64,000 nt of DNA, from the NCBI GenBank assembly GCA_966250325.1, contig CBINGY010000011.1, forward strand, positions 24,341 to 88,340, given 5' to 3'. Numbering within the stretch: position 1 is the first letter of the stretch; each line of letters opens with the position of its first letter. A program made the position numbers and the translations under genes. The notes beneath the pieces were generated by a model. It saw only the letters and a list, made by a program, of their open reading frames with translations. It ran no database searches and had not been told where the DNA came from. Source of the DNA: Jiulongibacter sp966250325 (GTDB taxonomy: Bacteria; Bacteroidota; Bacteroidia; Cytophagales; Spirosomataceae). Shown one piece after another: positions 33,329 to 42,782 of the stretch.

Positions 33329-35110
33329 TTACTCTTCTTCCAGACTCATTTGTTTATCGTAGAGCTCTTTGTACACCCCGTTGGCATCCATGAGGTCCTG
33401 GTGAGTTCCCTGCTCCGCTATGATTCCGTCATCCAGCACCACAATACGGTCTGCAAGTTTGACAGAACTCACTCTGTGTGAAATAATTACTGAAGTTCGA
33501 TTTTTCATGATTCTTTCCAGGTTGCCCAGTATTTTGTTTTCCGTGTTGGTATCTACTGCCGAAAGGCAATCATCCAGAATAAGGATTTTTGGCTCTCTTA
33601 CTATAGCTCTGGCAATGGACAGACGCTGTTTTTGTCCTCCGGAAAGGGTAACCCCGCGTTCACCCACTTCCGTTTTAAATCCTTCGGGGAAATCCATAAT
33701 ATTGGAATACAAGTCGGCATCTTTTGCCGCCTGAATAATCGCTTCTTCTCCAATTTCGGGCATTCCGAAACGAATGTTATCTTTTATACTTTCAGAGAAA
33801 AGGAATACATCCTGTGGTACATAGCCCATCTGTGCCCGTAAAAATTGCGTATCAAATTCCTTAATGGGCACATCGTCAATATATACTTCTCCCTCTGTGG
33901 TATCGTACATTCTCAAAAGAAGGTTTGCAATCGTACTTTTACCGCTTCCGGTAGTTCCCAAAATCGCTACGGTTTCTCCCGATTCAATGGAAAGATTGAA
34001 GTCTTTCAGGGCTTTGATTCCGCTGTCAGGATAAGTAAAACTCACATGCTCGAAACGAATGGAGCCTTCAATATTCTTTTTCATGTGTTTTGTGGAGACG
34101 ATGTCATTTTTGATATTCAAAAATTCATTGATTCGTTCCTGAGATGCCTCAGCTTGTTGGATCTGACTGGTGGTCCATCCGAGAGCAGTCAAAGGCCAGG
34201 TGAGCATGAAAACATAAAGAATAAATTCTGTGATGTTTCCGGGAGTGAGTGATCCGGCAATAATCTCCTGACCTCCTACATAAACACAAATCACTGTACT
34301 GAGTCCGATAAGAAACATAATCAGCGGGAAAAACAAGGCGTTCACCCTGGTTAGGTCCAGTTGTTTATCTCGATAAATATTACTTTCCACCGTAAATCTC
34401 CCTAAAGAATGACCTTCTTTGGCAAATGCTTTCAATACTCTGATTCCACTGAAAGCTTCCTGCACAAATGTGGAAAGTTTCGACAGGCTTCTCTGAATCT
34501 CAGCTGATCGTTTATTTACTATGCTGCTCACAATGAAAATACTGATGGAAAGAACAGGCATGGGGACCAGAATCCACCAGGTAAGTCGGGCATTGACCGA
34601 AAACATGTACCCCAGGATGAGGATGATCAGCGTGGCCATATTGAGCAGATACATGATGGAAGGCCCGATATACATCCTCACTTTTCCCACGTCTTCAGAT
34701 ATTCTGGCCATCATATCTCCGGTAGAATTTCTCCGGTAGAAACTAAGCGGGAGGGTTTGATAATGAGCGAAAATCTCATTTTTCATATCGTATTCGAAAT
34801 GCCGTGACATCACGATGATCGTTTGCCTGACCAGAAAAAGGAAAAAGCCTTTGAGTATGGCCATGGCCAGAATAAGTACACCGTAAACAGTGAGACTGAA
34901 GGCAAAAACTTCGTACATGCTACTTTGTACAGTAGTTTTGTCAAAAAGAAAATAGACGTCAATATTCTCTTTGACCAGATCCAGAGCATGCCGCACTACC
35001 TGTGCCGGAATTACCCCGAAAAGGTTGGATATAATGGTGAAGATTGTACCCAGAATGAGATACCATTTGTATTTTAGAAGGTATTTGTTCAGGTAGGCCA
35101 GGTTTTTCAT
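33329..35110 (-). CDS. ABC exporter half-transporter with degenerate Walker B
   Basis: This 593-residue protein has a six-helix exporter domain (about 15-310) fused to an ATPase: Walker A LGTTGSGKST (384-393), Q-loop VPQDVFLF, signature LSGGQ (489-493), Walker B ILILDD (509-514) and H-loop His545. The residue after the Walker B Asp is Asp instead of the catalytic Glu, as in the degenerate half of heterodimeric exporters such as TM287 or BmrC. No second half-transporter is next to it, so it either pairs with a distant subunit or works as a homodimer. Substrate unknown (lipid or drug). Confidence 0.85.
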   Translation of the reverse strand: MKNLAYLNKYLLKYKWYLILGTIFTIISNLFGVIPAQVVRHALDLVKENIDVYFLFDKTTVQSSMYEVFAFSLTVYGVLILAMAILKGFFLFLVRQTIIVMSRHFEYDMKNEIFAHYQTLPLSFYRRNSTGDMMARISEDVGKVRMYIGPSIMYLLNMATLIILILGYMFSVNARLTWWILVPMPVLSISIFIVSSIVNKRSAEIQRSLSKLSTFVQEAFSGIRVLKAFAKEGHSLGRFTVESNIYRDKQLDLTRVNALFFPLIMFLIGLSTVICVYVGGQEIIAGSLTPGNITEFILYVFMLTWPLTALGWTTSQIQQAEASQERINEFLNIKNDIVSTKHMKKNIEGSIRFEHVSFTYPDSGIKALKDFNLSIESGETVAILGTTGSGKSTIANLLLRMYDTTEGEVYIDDVPIKEFDTQFLRAQMGYVPQDVFLFSESIKDNIRFGMPEIGEEAIIQAAKDADLYSNIMDFPEGFKTEVGERGVTLSGGQKQRLSIARAIVREPKILILDDCLSAVDTNTENKILGNLERIMKNRTSVIISHRVSSVKLADRIVVLDDGIIAEQGTHQDLMDANGVYKELYDKQMSLEEE

Positions 35111-35119
35111 TCTGTAGTA

Positions 35120-36412
35120 CTAAGGTTTTTCGCTACCAGACTTTATTCTGGGTTTTATGATAAGACGCAATGATTGATCGTATGTGACGTAATTCCAGAG
35201 CCAGTTAATGAAAACGAGTATTTTATTTTTAACACCCAAAATAGCCATGAGATGCACAAACATCCACACATACCAGGCGAATGTTCCCTGAAACCTCCAG
35301 AAAGGAAGATCAACAACAGCCAGATTTCGACCTACCGTGGCCATCGAACCCAGATCTTTGTATCTGAATGGTCTGGTCTTCTCTCCCTTAATTAGCTGAT
35401 ACAGGTTTGCAGCCAGAAGTTCGCCCTGTTGAATTGCAGGCTGAGCTACCTGCGGGTGGCCCTGCGGAAAATCTTCTGTCTCCATTTGTGCAATATCACC
35501 TATGGCAAAAATATCTGAAAAACCATCAATCTGGTTTATTTCATTCACTTTAATACGCCCTCCACGAGCATAAATGGATTCAGGCAGCCCGCTTAAATGG
35601 TTTGTTTTGATACCCGCAGCCCATACCAGGTTGTTGGTTCTTAGCTTATCACCCAGACTGGTGGTAGCATAGACGCCGTCAAAGTCTGTCACACGTTCAT
35701 TTAAGCGTACTATTACCCCCAATTGCTCCAGATATTCTTTTCCTTTTTCAGAGGCCTGGTCTGACATCGTCTGTAAGATCTCTCCCGAGGACTGAATAAG
35801 GTAAATTTTCATGGAACTGAAATCCAGCTCAGGATAGTCTTTTGGAAGAATGATTTTCCTCATTTCGGCAAGTGTTCCGGCCACCTCCACACCCGTGGGA
35901 CCACCACCCACCACCACCATAGACATAAGCCCTTCCCGCTTAATGGGATCAGGTTCAGAAAGAGCCTCTTCGAAGTTTTGCAAAACCCTGTTTCTCAAGT
36001 AGATTGCTTCGGAAATAGACTTCATTGGCATGGCATACTTCATCATATTTTCCATCCCGTAGAAATTGGTATCAGCCCCCATTGCTAAAACCAGATAGTC
36101 GTAATTGACCACCCCGATATCCGTTTGCAACTGTTTAATTCCGGTATCAACAGAGAGTACGCGGGTTATGCGTACGTGTACGTTCTTTTTGTGCTGGAAA
36201 ACCTTCCGTAAAGGAAATGCAATAGAGCTGGGTTCAAGGCCGGCCATAGCCACCTGATAGAACAGTGGCTGGAACTGATGATAATTGTTTTTGTCAATCA
36301 GAACTACCTGAACATCGTATTTGCATAACTTCTGTGCAAGTGCTAACCCGCCGAAGCCCGCTCCAACAATGACAATTCTTTTCTGACTGGTTTCCGGAAG
36401 GTTTGCAAACAT
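35120..36412 (-). CDS. ndh: Type II NADH dehydrogenase
   Basis: This 430-residue flavoprotein has the FAD motif IVGAGFGGLALAQKL near the N-terminus, an NAD-binding motif VVVGGGPTGVEVAGTLAEM in the middle and the FAD-closing IFAIGDIAQM. The C-terminal part has a hydrophobic/amphipathic membrane patch (WYVWMFVHLMAIL). It transfers electrons from NADH to quinone without pumping ions. It is followed by the ABC exporter gene and preceded by bshA with three bases between, so it is likely co-transcribed with bacillithiol synthesis. Confidence 0.85.
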   Translation of the reverse strand: MFANLPETSQKRIVIVGAGFGGLALAQKLCKYDVQVVLIDKNNYHQFQPLFYQVAMAGLEPSSIAFPLRKVFQHKKNVHVRITRVLSVDTGIKQLQTDIGVVNYDYLVLAMGADTNFYGMENMMKYAMPMKSISEAIYLRNRVLQNFEEALSEPDPIKREGLMSMVVVGGGPTGVEVAGTLAEMRKIILPKDYPELDFSSMKIYLIQSSGEILQTMSDQASEKGKEYLEQLGVIVRLNERVTDFDGVYATTSLGDKLRTNNLVWAAGIKTNHLSGLPESIYARGGRIKVNEINQIDGFSDIFAIGDIAQMETEDFPQGHPQVAQPAIQQGELLAANLYQLIKGEKTRPFRYKDLGSMATVGRNLAVVDLPFWRFQGTFAWYVWMFVHLMAILGVKNKILVFINWLWNYVTYDQSLRLIIKPRIKSGSEKP

Positions 36413-36415
36413 AGA

Positions 36416-37564
36416 TTAGATGGCGGTCAATTCTGCATTTTTGACCTGCTCAATGATCTTTAAATAATACGTTTCATAAAGAGGGACGATCCGCTTTATA
36501 TCAAATTCCTGTGCCCGCTTCAAAGCGTTTGTTTTGAAATCTGCCAAATGAGCATCATCCAGAATATAGCAGGCATTTTTTACCATGTCATCTACATCTC
36601 CAACAGGACTCATAAACCCGGTTTTTCCCTGTATCATAAGTTCAGGAATCCCTCCCGTGTTTGAAGATATTACCGGCACCTCACAGGCCATGGCTTCCAG
36701 TGCAGCCAACCCAAAACTTTCTTTTTCAGAAGGCATAAAAAATAAATCGGCCACGGAGAGCACTTCTTCTACCACATCCAGTTTACCAATGAATCGGATA
36801 TGATCGCAGAGGTTGAGGTCGCGGCATAGTTTCTCCATTTTTGTACGCTCCGGTCCGTCACCGATAAGGAGTAACTTGGAAGGTACTATTTCTCTGATTT
36901 TTGCAAAAGCATAGATGATGTCATCAATCCTTTTGACCTTTCTGAAATTGGAAATATGAACTAATAATTTTTCGTCATCCGGGCAAATGAATTTTTTGAA
37001 GTGTTCCTTTTTCTGCTTGTGAAAACGATCCATATCCACAAAATTCGGAATCACCTCGATTTCCTTAGTGATTTTGAAAGTAGAAAGCGTTTCCTGTTTT
37101 AAGTCCTCAGAGACCGTGGTTACACCGTCAGAGTTATTAATACTGAAGGTTACCATGGGCTTATAGGTGCGGTCTTTGCCCACCACTGTAATATCTGTGC
37201 CGTGCAGGGTAGTCACCACAGGTATACTAATGCCTTCGGTTTTCAGAATTTCTTTTGCCAGAAAGGCTGAAGTGGCATGAGGAATGGCATAGTGCACATG
37301 AAGCAGGTCCAGTTTCTCAAACTTCACCACATCCACCATTTTACTGGCCAAAGCCGATTCATAAGGAGGATATTGAAAGAGGGGATAAGAGGAAACATTT
37401 ACCTCATGATAGAATAAATTCTGGTTAAAGAAATCAAGCCGTATCGGCTGGGTATAGGTGATAAAATGCACCTGATGGCCGTTGAGAGCCAATTCCTTAC
37501 CAAGTTCTGTGGCCACTACACCACTTCCACCAAACGTGGGATAACACACAATGCCAATTTTCAT
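36416..37564 (-). CDS. bshA: N-acetyl-alpha-D-glucosaminyl L-malate synthase
   Basis: This 382-residue GT4 glycosyltransferase has the BshA-specific N-terminus (CYPTFGGSGVVATELG) and the segments HVHYAIPHATSA and LHGTDITVVGKD. The nucleotide-sugar motif ESFGLAALEAMACEVP lies near residue 280. It joins UDP-GlcNAc to L-malate, the first step of bacillithiol, the low-molecular-weight thiol of many Bacteroidota and Firmicutes. BshB and BshC are not encoded nearby. It leads the strand of genes running to 33329. Confidence 0.95.
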   Translation of the reverse strand: MKIGIVCYPTFGGSGVVATELGKELALNGHQVHFITYTQPIRLDFFNQNLFYHEVNVSSYPLFQYPPYESALASKMVDVVKFEKLDLLHVHYAIPHATSAFLAKEILKTEGISIPVVTTLHGTDITVVGKDRTYKPMVTFSINNSDGVTTVSEDLKQETLSTFKITKEIEVIPNFVDMDRFHKQKKEHFKKFICPDDEKLLVHISNFRKVKRIDDIIYAFAKIREIVPSKLLLIGDGPERTKMEKLCRDLNLCDHIRFIGKLDVVEEVLSVADLFFMPSEKESFGLAALEAMACEVPVISSNTGGIPELMIQGKTGFMSPVGDVDDMVKNACYILDDAHLADFKTNALKRAQEFDIKRIVPLYETYYLKIIEQVKNAELTAI

Positions 37565-37583
37565 ACGAATGTTCTGGCCGCAC

Positions 37584-37614
37584 TTTGGCCGCTGTTTTTA
37601 ACTAACTACATTTG
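37584..37614 (+). promoter_or_regulatory. Consensus promoter for the UbiA-family gene
   Basis: TTTG at 37584-37587, exactly 19 bases of spacer, TACATTTG at 37607-37614: a full match to TTTG-N19-TAnnTTTG. The next start on this strand is ATG 37692, giving a leader of about 70 bases. It lies back-to-back with the bshA start at 37564. Confidence 0.6.
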
Positions 37615-37691
37615 TTTGAATATAATTCCAACCAAATCTACGAATCCTACGTTACTCTTGTAATTATTCAATAGTCAATCCAATTCTCCTG

Positions 37692-38540
37692 ATGTTGTCT
37701 CTTCTGAAATTTTTTGATCTCATCCGCTGGAGAAATCTTTTGATTGTTATCCTTACGCAATATACGGCCAGAATATTTCTGGTTGGCAAAGGTCAGGATT
37801 TAATGGAGTCTGTCCTGGATTCCAAGCAGTTTTTAATCACCTTAAGCACCGTTTTGGTGGCAGCATCGGGATATATTATTAATGACTATTTCGATATCAA
37901 GATTGATCAGGTAAATAAACCGGATGAAGTGGTCATAGGGCGTTACATTAACCGAAGGTATGCCATGCTCGCTCATCAGGCTCTGAACATTGCAGCGGCC
38001 GTCATTTCATTTTCGGTGAGTTTTAAGGTTTTTCTGGTAAACATTATTGCAATGACTTTGCTATGGTTTTATGCGAGTGTGTACAAAAAGCAGGCGTTTA
38101 TCGGGAATTTTCTTGTTGCAGGTCTCACGGGGGCGTCGCTTGTGGTAATGGCGGTATATTATCCCGAAAACGATTTACTCATCAATGTATATGCTCTTTT
38201 CGCCTTTGGAATTAGTTTGATTCGTGAAATAATTAAAGACATTGAGGATTTACGCGGGGATAAGAAATATGGAAGCCGAACCTTACCTATCATATGGGGT
38301 TTACGCAAAACAAAAGCACTTCTTTTTGCCTTTATGTTTCTCTTTGTACTGGCGGTGGCGGCCATGGGAGTGGCACTTAATAACCCTAAACTATTGATAT
38401 CCTTCTTCTTTTTAGCGATCCCTTTCTTTTACATGGCTTTCAGGCTTTATTTTGCCGACAGAAAAAGACACTTTAGTCAACTAAGCACCTGGTCCAAAAT
38501 TATTATGATACATGGAGTCTTGAGTATGGTGTTTGTATAG
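37692..38540 (+). CDS. UbiA-family prenyltransferase, geranylgeranylglycerol-phosphate synthase-like
   Basis: This 282-residue protein has eight to nine membrane helices and both Asp-rich prenyl-diphosphate motifs: NDYFDIKID (64-72) and DIEDLRGDKKYGSRTLP (about 183-199). It resembles the Bacteroidota proteins annotated as geranylgeranylglycerol-phosphate geranylgeranyltransferase rather than 4-hydroxybenzoate or heme A transferases. The acceptor cannot be read from sequence, and menaquinone-type acceptors remain possible. It is transcribed with purN, 50 bases downstream. Confidence 0.8.
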   Translation: MLSLLKFFDLIRWRNLLIVILTQYTARIFLVGKGQDLMESVLDSKQFLITLSTVLVAASGYIINDYFDIKIDQVNKPDEVVIGRYINRRYAMLAHQALNIAAAVISFSVSFKVFLVNIIAMTLLWFYASVYKKQAFIGNFLVAGLTGASLVVMAVYYPENDLLINVYALFAFGISLIREIIKDIEDLRGDKKYGSRTLPIIWGLRKTKALLFAFMFLFVLAVAAMGVALNNPKLLISFFFLAIPFFYMAFRLYFADRKRHFSQLSTWSKIIMIHGVLSMVFV

Positions 38541-38590
38541 TCAAATAAACAAAAATGAACCAATAATCTGTTTTCCCGAAAGTACCTTGT

Positions 38591-39166
38591 ATGTCAAAAA
38601 AAAGAATAGCCATTCTGGCGTCTGGCAGTGGGTCAAATGCCGAAACGATCACTAAGTTTTTCAAAGATTCTGCGGATACAGAAGTTTCTCTGTTTCTTAC
38701 GAATAATCCGGAAGCCGGTGTAATTGCCCGTGGCAAAAGACTCGGGATTCCCACGCTGGTATTTTCCAGAAAGAATTTTGTGGAGACTGATGAAATTGTC
38801 AGGATTTTGCAAAAACTGGATATTGATTTTTTGGTTCTTGCCGGTTTTCTATGGCTTATTCCAGATTCTCTGATAAAAGCATTTCCCGACAGAATTGTCA
38901 ACATACATCCGGCACTTCTTCCTAAATATGGCGGTAAAGGCATGTGGGGACATTTCGTTCATGAAGCTGTGGTAGCTAATGGCGAAAATGAAAGCGGAAT
39001 CACCATTCATTACGTCAATGAACATTATGATGAAGGTGAAGTAATTTTCCAGGCAAAATGTGAGGTGGCAGCTACTGATTCGCCCGAAGATGTAGCCAGG
39101 AAAGTGCAACAGTTAGAGCATGAGCACTTTCCCCGGGTAATTCATGAATGTATCAAAAAGCTTTAA
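38591..39166 (+). CDS. purN: Phosphoribosylglycinamide formyltransferase
   Basis: This 191-residue GART enzyme has the phosphate loop ILASGSGSNAETI, the catalytic run NIHPALLPKYGGKGMWG with Asn and His, and the Asp of YDEGEVIFQ. It transfers a formyl group from 10-formyltetrahydrofolate in purine synthesis. Complete length. A strong terminator hairpin follows one base after the stop codon. Confidence 0.95.
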   Translation: MSKKRIAILASGSGSNAETITKFFKDSADTEVSLFLTNNPEAGVIARGKRLGIPTLVFSRKNFVETDEIVRILQKLDIDFLVLAGFLWLIPDSLIKAFPDRIVNIHPALLPKYGGKGMWGHFVHEAVVANGENESGITIHYVNEHYDEGEVIFQAKCEVAATDSPEDVARKVQQLEHEHFPRVIHECIKKL

Positions 39167-39204
39167 ATGAAACGTGCCGGAAAACTCCGGCACGTTTCAT
39201 TTTT
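39167..39204 (+). terminator. Terminator between purN and the PVC-type cytochrome gene
   Basis: A perfect 15-bp stem (ATGAAACGTGCCGGA with its complement) with a 4-base AAAC loop spans 39167-39200, followed by TTTTT. It lies between convergent genes and may serve both strands, although the minus-side U tract is weak. Confidence 0.85.
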
Positions 39205-39208
39205 GATG

Positions 39209-42200
39209 CTATTTTTTCAGATTAGCGAGATATTCAATGACATCCCGCATCTCTCTTTTACTCATTATTGATGCCATGGGAGGCATACCCGAAGGGAAAT
39301 TTTCCCGTTTGGATATCCTGCTTTTCGGCACTTCTAGTGGTTCAGCTTCAGAAGTTCGTAATATTAGTTCACTGTCACTTTCCTTTTCAAGAATACCTGT
39401 AACCTCTTGTCCGTCGGTCAAAGTTAAGGTCACAGTTCCATATCCCGGTGAAAGACGTGCACTTGGCTCAATTAAGGCCTGAAGAAGCTGTTCCCGTTGC
39501 AAAACATCGCCAATATGACTTAAATCGGGCCCTACGGTGCCTCCATTTCCATTGATGGCATGACAACGGATACATTGTCCCTGCTGATTTTGGGTGAAAT
39601 ATACGTATCCGTCTCTACGGTTTCCTCCATACATGGCATCAGCGTATTCATCCAGAATATTCCCTTTTGGAAGTGCAGCCTCCAATTTGCTTTTCAGATC
39701 TTCTGACTGTGTGGCAGAGATGGCCTCAGACAGATCAAGCCTTATTTCATTCGGTAATTCCTTCCTGGAAACAAGTTGAATAAGTTCTTCAAAAATAGGT
39801 TTTGTTTTAGCCAGGGGCATTTTTCCAAGACTTTCCAGAAGTTGTTGTTTTTCTCTTTGGCTGCCATTTTTCAAAACATTGTCTGCCATGCCGGGTAGCA
39901 AATTAGCTGGAATGTCTACCTCGTTCAAGAGAGCGAGACCCGCGGTTCGTACGTTACGATCCTTATCTGCCAGGGCTTCATTTACCAGTTTTCCGGTTTC
40001 GGGATACTTTAATTTGGCAAGTGAAGTTAAAATCTGAGCTTTGAATTCACCATTCTCGGTTTTGGCATACATACCTGCGAGTGAGCTGTTGAAACCAGTT
40101 ATTTCAAGGTCTGTGAGTAGTCCCACCGCAGCCTGAAGCACTGCCGGATTTTGAGAGTTGAGGAAAGCATTCAGCTTAGGTATTACCAGATTTCTGATAT
40201 GCCCTGCATCACGTTTCACAGGGCCTCTGAGCCTTCCGTCTACCCGATCCAGAACGGATGGTTCTGCCCAAACTCCAACTGTGGACAGAGCTTCTGCACG
40301 CATGGCATCACTAACTCCTTCCCGGTCTGCAAAATTCAATAGATCAAGGAGATTTTCATCCTTCCCTACACGCAATGCGGCATTGATCGCTCTTCGTAAT
40401 ACAACTTCTGAAGTGATTTTAGGATTGTTTACCATTTTGGCAAGAACCGGTAACGCTTCGGGTACTGACCAGTCATCATTTATTGCCCGGGCTGCTTCTG
40501 CTACTATATACGGATCAGAATCTTGCAGATAATCAGCAAGTTCAGGACTTTGCCAGTTTCTTAATACCAGTACCGCAGCGAGCCTTAAATGTTTAGAGGC
40601 GTGGTTTTTGAGCAGTGAAATGGTTTTCTTGTCTTCCAGACGAGTCAAAGCCAGTACCACGGCATGGCGAATGTAAATGTCCTGATCTTTGTTTTGTTCC
40701 AGAAGACCCAGGAGACGATTTATAGCCCCTTTATGGCCCACCCGCCCTATGGCTTGTGCTGCATAGAACTGAACTCTGGGATTATCTGAAGCAAGTATCC
40801 GATAAAGTTCTGCTCCGGCATCTGCGTAACGAACGTCTCCAAGAACTTTAGCTGCCTGGGCTACGACTTCCTCATCCTTATCTTTTAAGAGTGGAATAAT
40901 TCTGGCTGCTGCTGAATTATTTTTTGCAGCAATTTGTCCCAGCCCCCAGATACCATGAATTCTGGCTAGCTGGTGATTCGTTTGGCGGGTAGCTTTTTCC
41001 AGTAAATCTGCACCCTCTGGCCGAATTGTAAGCTCGAACTGTGCTTTCTGCCGAATCCTCTGATCTGCATTAAAGAGATGTTCATAAACTTCGTTGGCTT
41101 TAAGTTTAGCAAAGTCAGCCGCCATGAGTTTTTTGGTTAGTTGACGTTCCTCTTCCATATCGGTAGTTTCTACGTCAACTTTCCACACTCTTCCGTAATT
41201 TTTCGTACCCCAGCCATTCACCCAATCTGCCACATAAAGCGATCCATCGGTTCCAAAACGAATCCCGGTGGCGAGTATGCCATTGACCATATCCACTTCT
41301 GAGTTGAAATCGAAGGTGGCTCCCTTGGGCTTTAGGTCAAAAGACCAGATATGAGCTCGTGAAGGGCTTCCCGTAAATTCTACCAGAAAAAACTTGTTTT
41401 TCCATTTTCTGCTTAATGCGGTTCCCGGGTTATAAAGCATTCCTGTAGGACCGTTGTGAAAATTTCTGATAGGTGGAATGAAGTAAGCGGCCTGGCCTTC
41501 CTGACGGGGCTTATACATCTCCTCGTCCATCCAGACCTTGTATTTGTTATTTTTAGGATCGGTATATTTCCCAAACTGCCAGTTAATTCTCCATCCACTG
41601 TCTGAACCTTCTACAATGTGAACCAAACGTTCAGATTCGCCGGGATGGTCCCCGTCATTGTCTGAACTGATCATATTTCCGTATTGGTCAAAAACAAATT
41701 CATGAGTATTTCTGTGGCCGTGAGAAAAAACCTCAAAATCTGATCCGTCGGGATTGCATCGTACAATCACGCCCTGATTCGGGAAGTGATGTTTTTTGCC
41801 CGTCTGATCCACAAGGCTCATGCCCGGATCACCTATGCCCCAGTAAATTTTTCCATCCGGACCCTCGATTAAGCCAGACATCCCGTGACCACTGAAACCG
41901 ATGTGCACATTGAACCCATGTGCAATGGAGGTTTTCTTATCATAATACCCATCCTTGTTAGTGTCTTCTATTCGCCACAGATCTGGCCCCAGGCCCACGA
42001 ATGCATCGTTTCTACGGATGAGGAGAGCCCCAGCCACATCGGTAATTTCTTCATTGAAGTCTTTGAGTACCTGAGTTGACACATCTGCCAGACCGTCTCC
42101 GTTTGTGTCTTCTAGTCGCCAGATTTCTTCCTGTTCTACTGCCAGATCTTTCCAGTCATGAGAGCCATCGCCATTGAGATCCTCCAGCCAGGCATTGTCG

Positions 42201-42595
42201 GTTGATTTCTCGGGTGCAAAAATCCGGTGTAAAAAAGCCCTTCTATCTTCAACAGTTTGCAATGAAATAGCATCGGTCATCCAGTCGCGGTGGCCTCTGA
42301 TATCAAATTCTGAGTTTTTCTGGCGATTTGTGCGTGTAAGATAAATGCGGTTGAAGTCATCAATTGACATCGCAATGGGGTCAGGAGCCAGAGAATCTGT
42401 AGCCCACAAATTGATTTTTAATCCATCTGCCAGCTTCACGGGCGTTTCTGATTCAATCTTTTTGGCATAAGCGGCATTCTCTTCATTGGCTCTGATTACA
42501 AGTAATCCTTTTGATTTACCAGCCATCTTTACACAAGACCAAACCACAAAAGCCGAGGCCAGCATGAGCAGACCGGTTATTAATTTCTTTTTCAT
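39209..42595 (-). CDS. PVC-type heme-binding protein with HEAT repeats and cytochrome c domain
   Basis: This 1128-residue protein has a probable lipoprotein signal (Cys21 in VVWSC, an atypical lipobox). A PVC-type beta-propeller/dehydrogenase-like region (about 50-480) includes EF-hand-like acidic loops (DLNGDGSHDWKD, DTNGDGLADVS). HEAT repeats follow (about 520-930), then a C-terminal cytochrome c domain with CIRCH at 1008-1012 and distal Met in SGMPPM. Such proteins are thought to oxidise sugars or alcohols and pass electrons on, but activity is unproven. The start is ATG 42595; a GTG at 42700 would add 35 residues. It is divergent from a Tat-exported Gfo/Idh oxidoreductase, suggesting a joint sugar pathway. 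Confidence 0.85.
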   Translation of the reverse strand: MKKKLITGLLMLASAFVVWSCVKMAGKSKGLLVIRANEENAAYAKKIESETPVKLADGLKINLWATDSLAPDPIAMSIDDFNRIYLTRTNRQKNSEFDIRGHRDWMTDAISLQTVEDRRAFLHRIFAPEKSTDNAWLEDLNGDGSHDWKDLAVEQEEIWRLEDTNGDGLADVSTQVLKDFNEEITDVAGALLIRRNDAFVGLGPDLWRIEDTNKDGYYDKKTSIAHGFNVHIGFSGHGMSGLIEGPDGKIYWGIGDPGMSLVDQTGKKHHFPNQGVIVRCNPDGSDFEVFSHGHRNTHEFVFDQYGNMISSDNDGDHPGESERLVHIVEGSDSGWRINWQFGKYTDPKNNKYKVWMDEEMYKPRQEGQAAYFIPPIRNFHNGPTGMLYNPGTALSRKWKNKFFLVEFTGSPSRAHIWSFDLKPKGATFDFNSEVDMVNGILATGIRFGTDGSLYVADWVNGWGTKNYGRVWKVDVETTDMEEERQLTKKLMAADFAKLKANEVYEHLFNADQRIRQKAQFELTIRPEGADLLEKATRQTNHQLARIHGIWGLGQIAAKNNSAAARIIPLLKDKDEEVVAQAAKVLGDVRYADAGAELYRILASDNPRVQFYAAQAIGRVGHKGAINRLLGLLEQNKDQDIYIRHAVVLALTRLEDKKTISLLKNHASKHLRLAAVLVLRNWQSPELADYLQDSDPYIVAEAARAINDDWSVPEALPVLAKMVNNPKITSEVVLRRAINAALRVGKDENLLDLLNFADREGVSDAMRAEALSTVGVWAEPSVLDRVDGRLRGPVKRDAGHIRNLVIPKLNAFLNSQNPAVLQAAVGLLTDLEITGFNSSLAGMYAKTENGEFKAQILTSLAKLKYPETGKLVNEALADKDRNVRTAGLALLNEVDIPANLLPGMADNVLKNGSQREKQQLLESLGKMPLAKTKPIFEELIQLVSRKELPNEIRLDLSEAISATQSEDLKSKLEAALPKGNILDEYADAMYGGNRRDGYVYFTQNQQGQCIRCHAINGNGGTVGPDLSHIGDVLQREQLLQALIEPSARLSPGYGTVTLTLTDGQEVTGILEKESDSELILRTSEAEPLEVPKSRISKRENFPSGMPPMASIMSKREMRDVIEYLANLKK

Positions 42596-42743
42596 AGGTA
42601 GGTTAATGGTGAAAATTTTAGGGCAATTTATAGCAGATACCTCGCAGCAGGAAATTTTGGCATGAATTAATAGGAAATTGCCCGATTTCTGTCTTTTCAC
42701 AGCAAAAGCCCGTTGAGGGGTTTATAATAGGTGTATTCTTGAT

Positions 42744-42751
42744 TAGATTTG
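42744..42751 (+). promoter_or_regulatory. -7 box of the Gfo/Idh/MocA gene
   Basis: TAGATTTG matches TAnnTTTG, 31 bases before the ATG at 42783. Only a weak GTTTA lies at the -33 distance. Confidence 0.4.
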
Positions 42752-42782
42752 TACACATCGATTATTTTCAACCCTTTTATCT

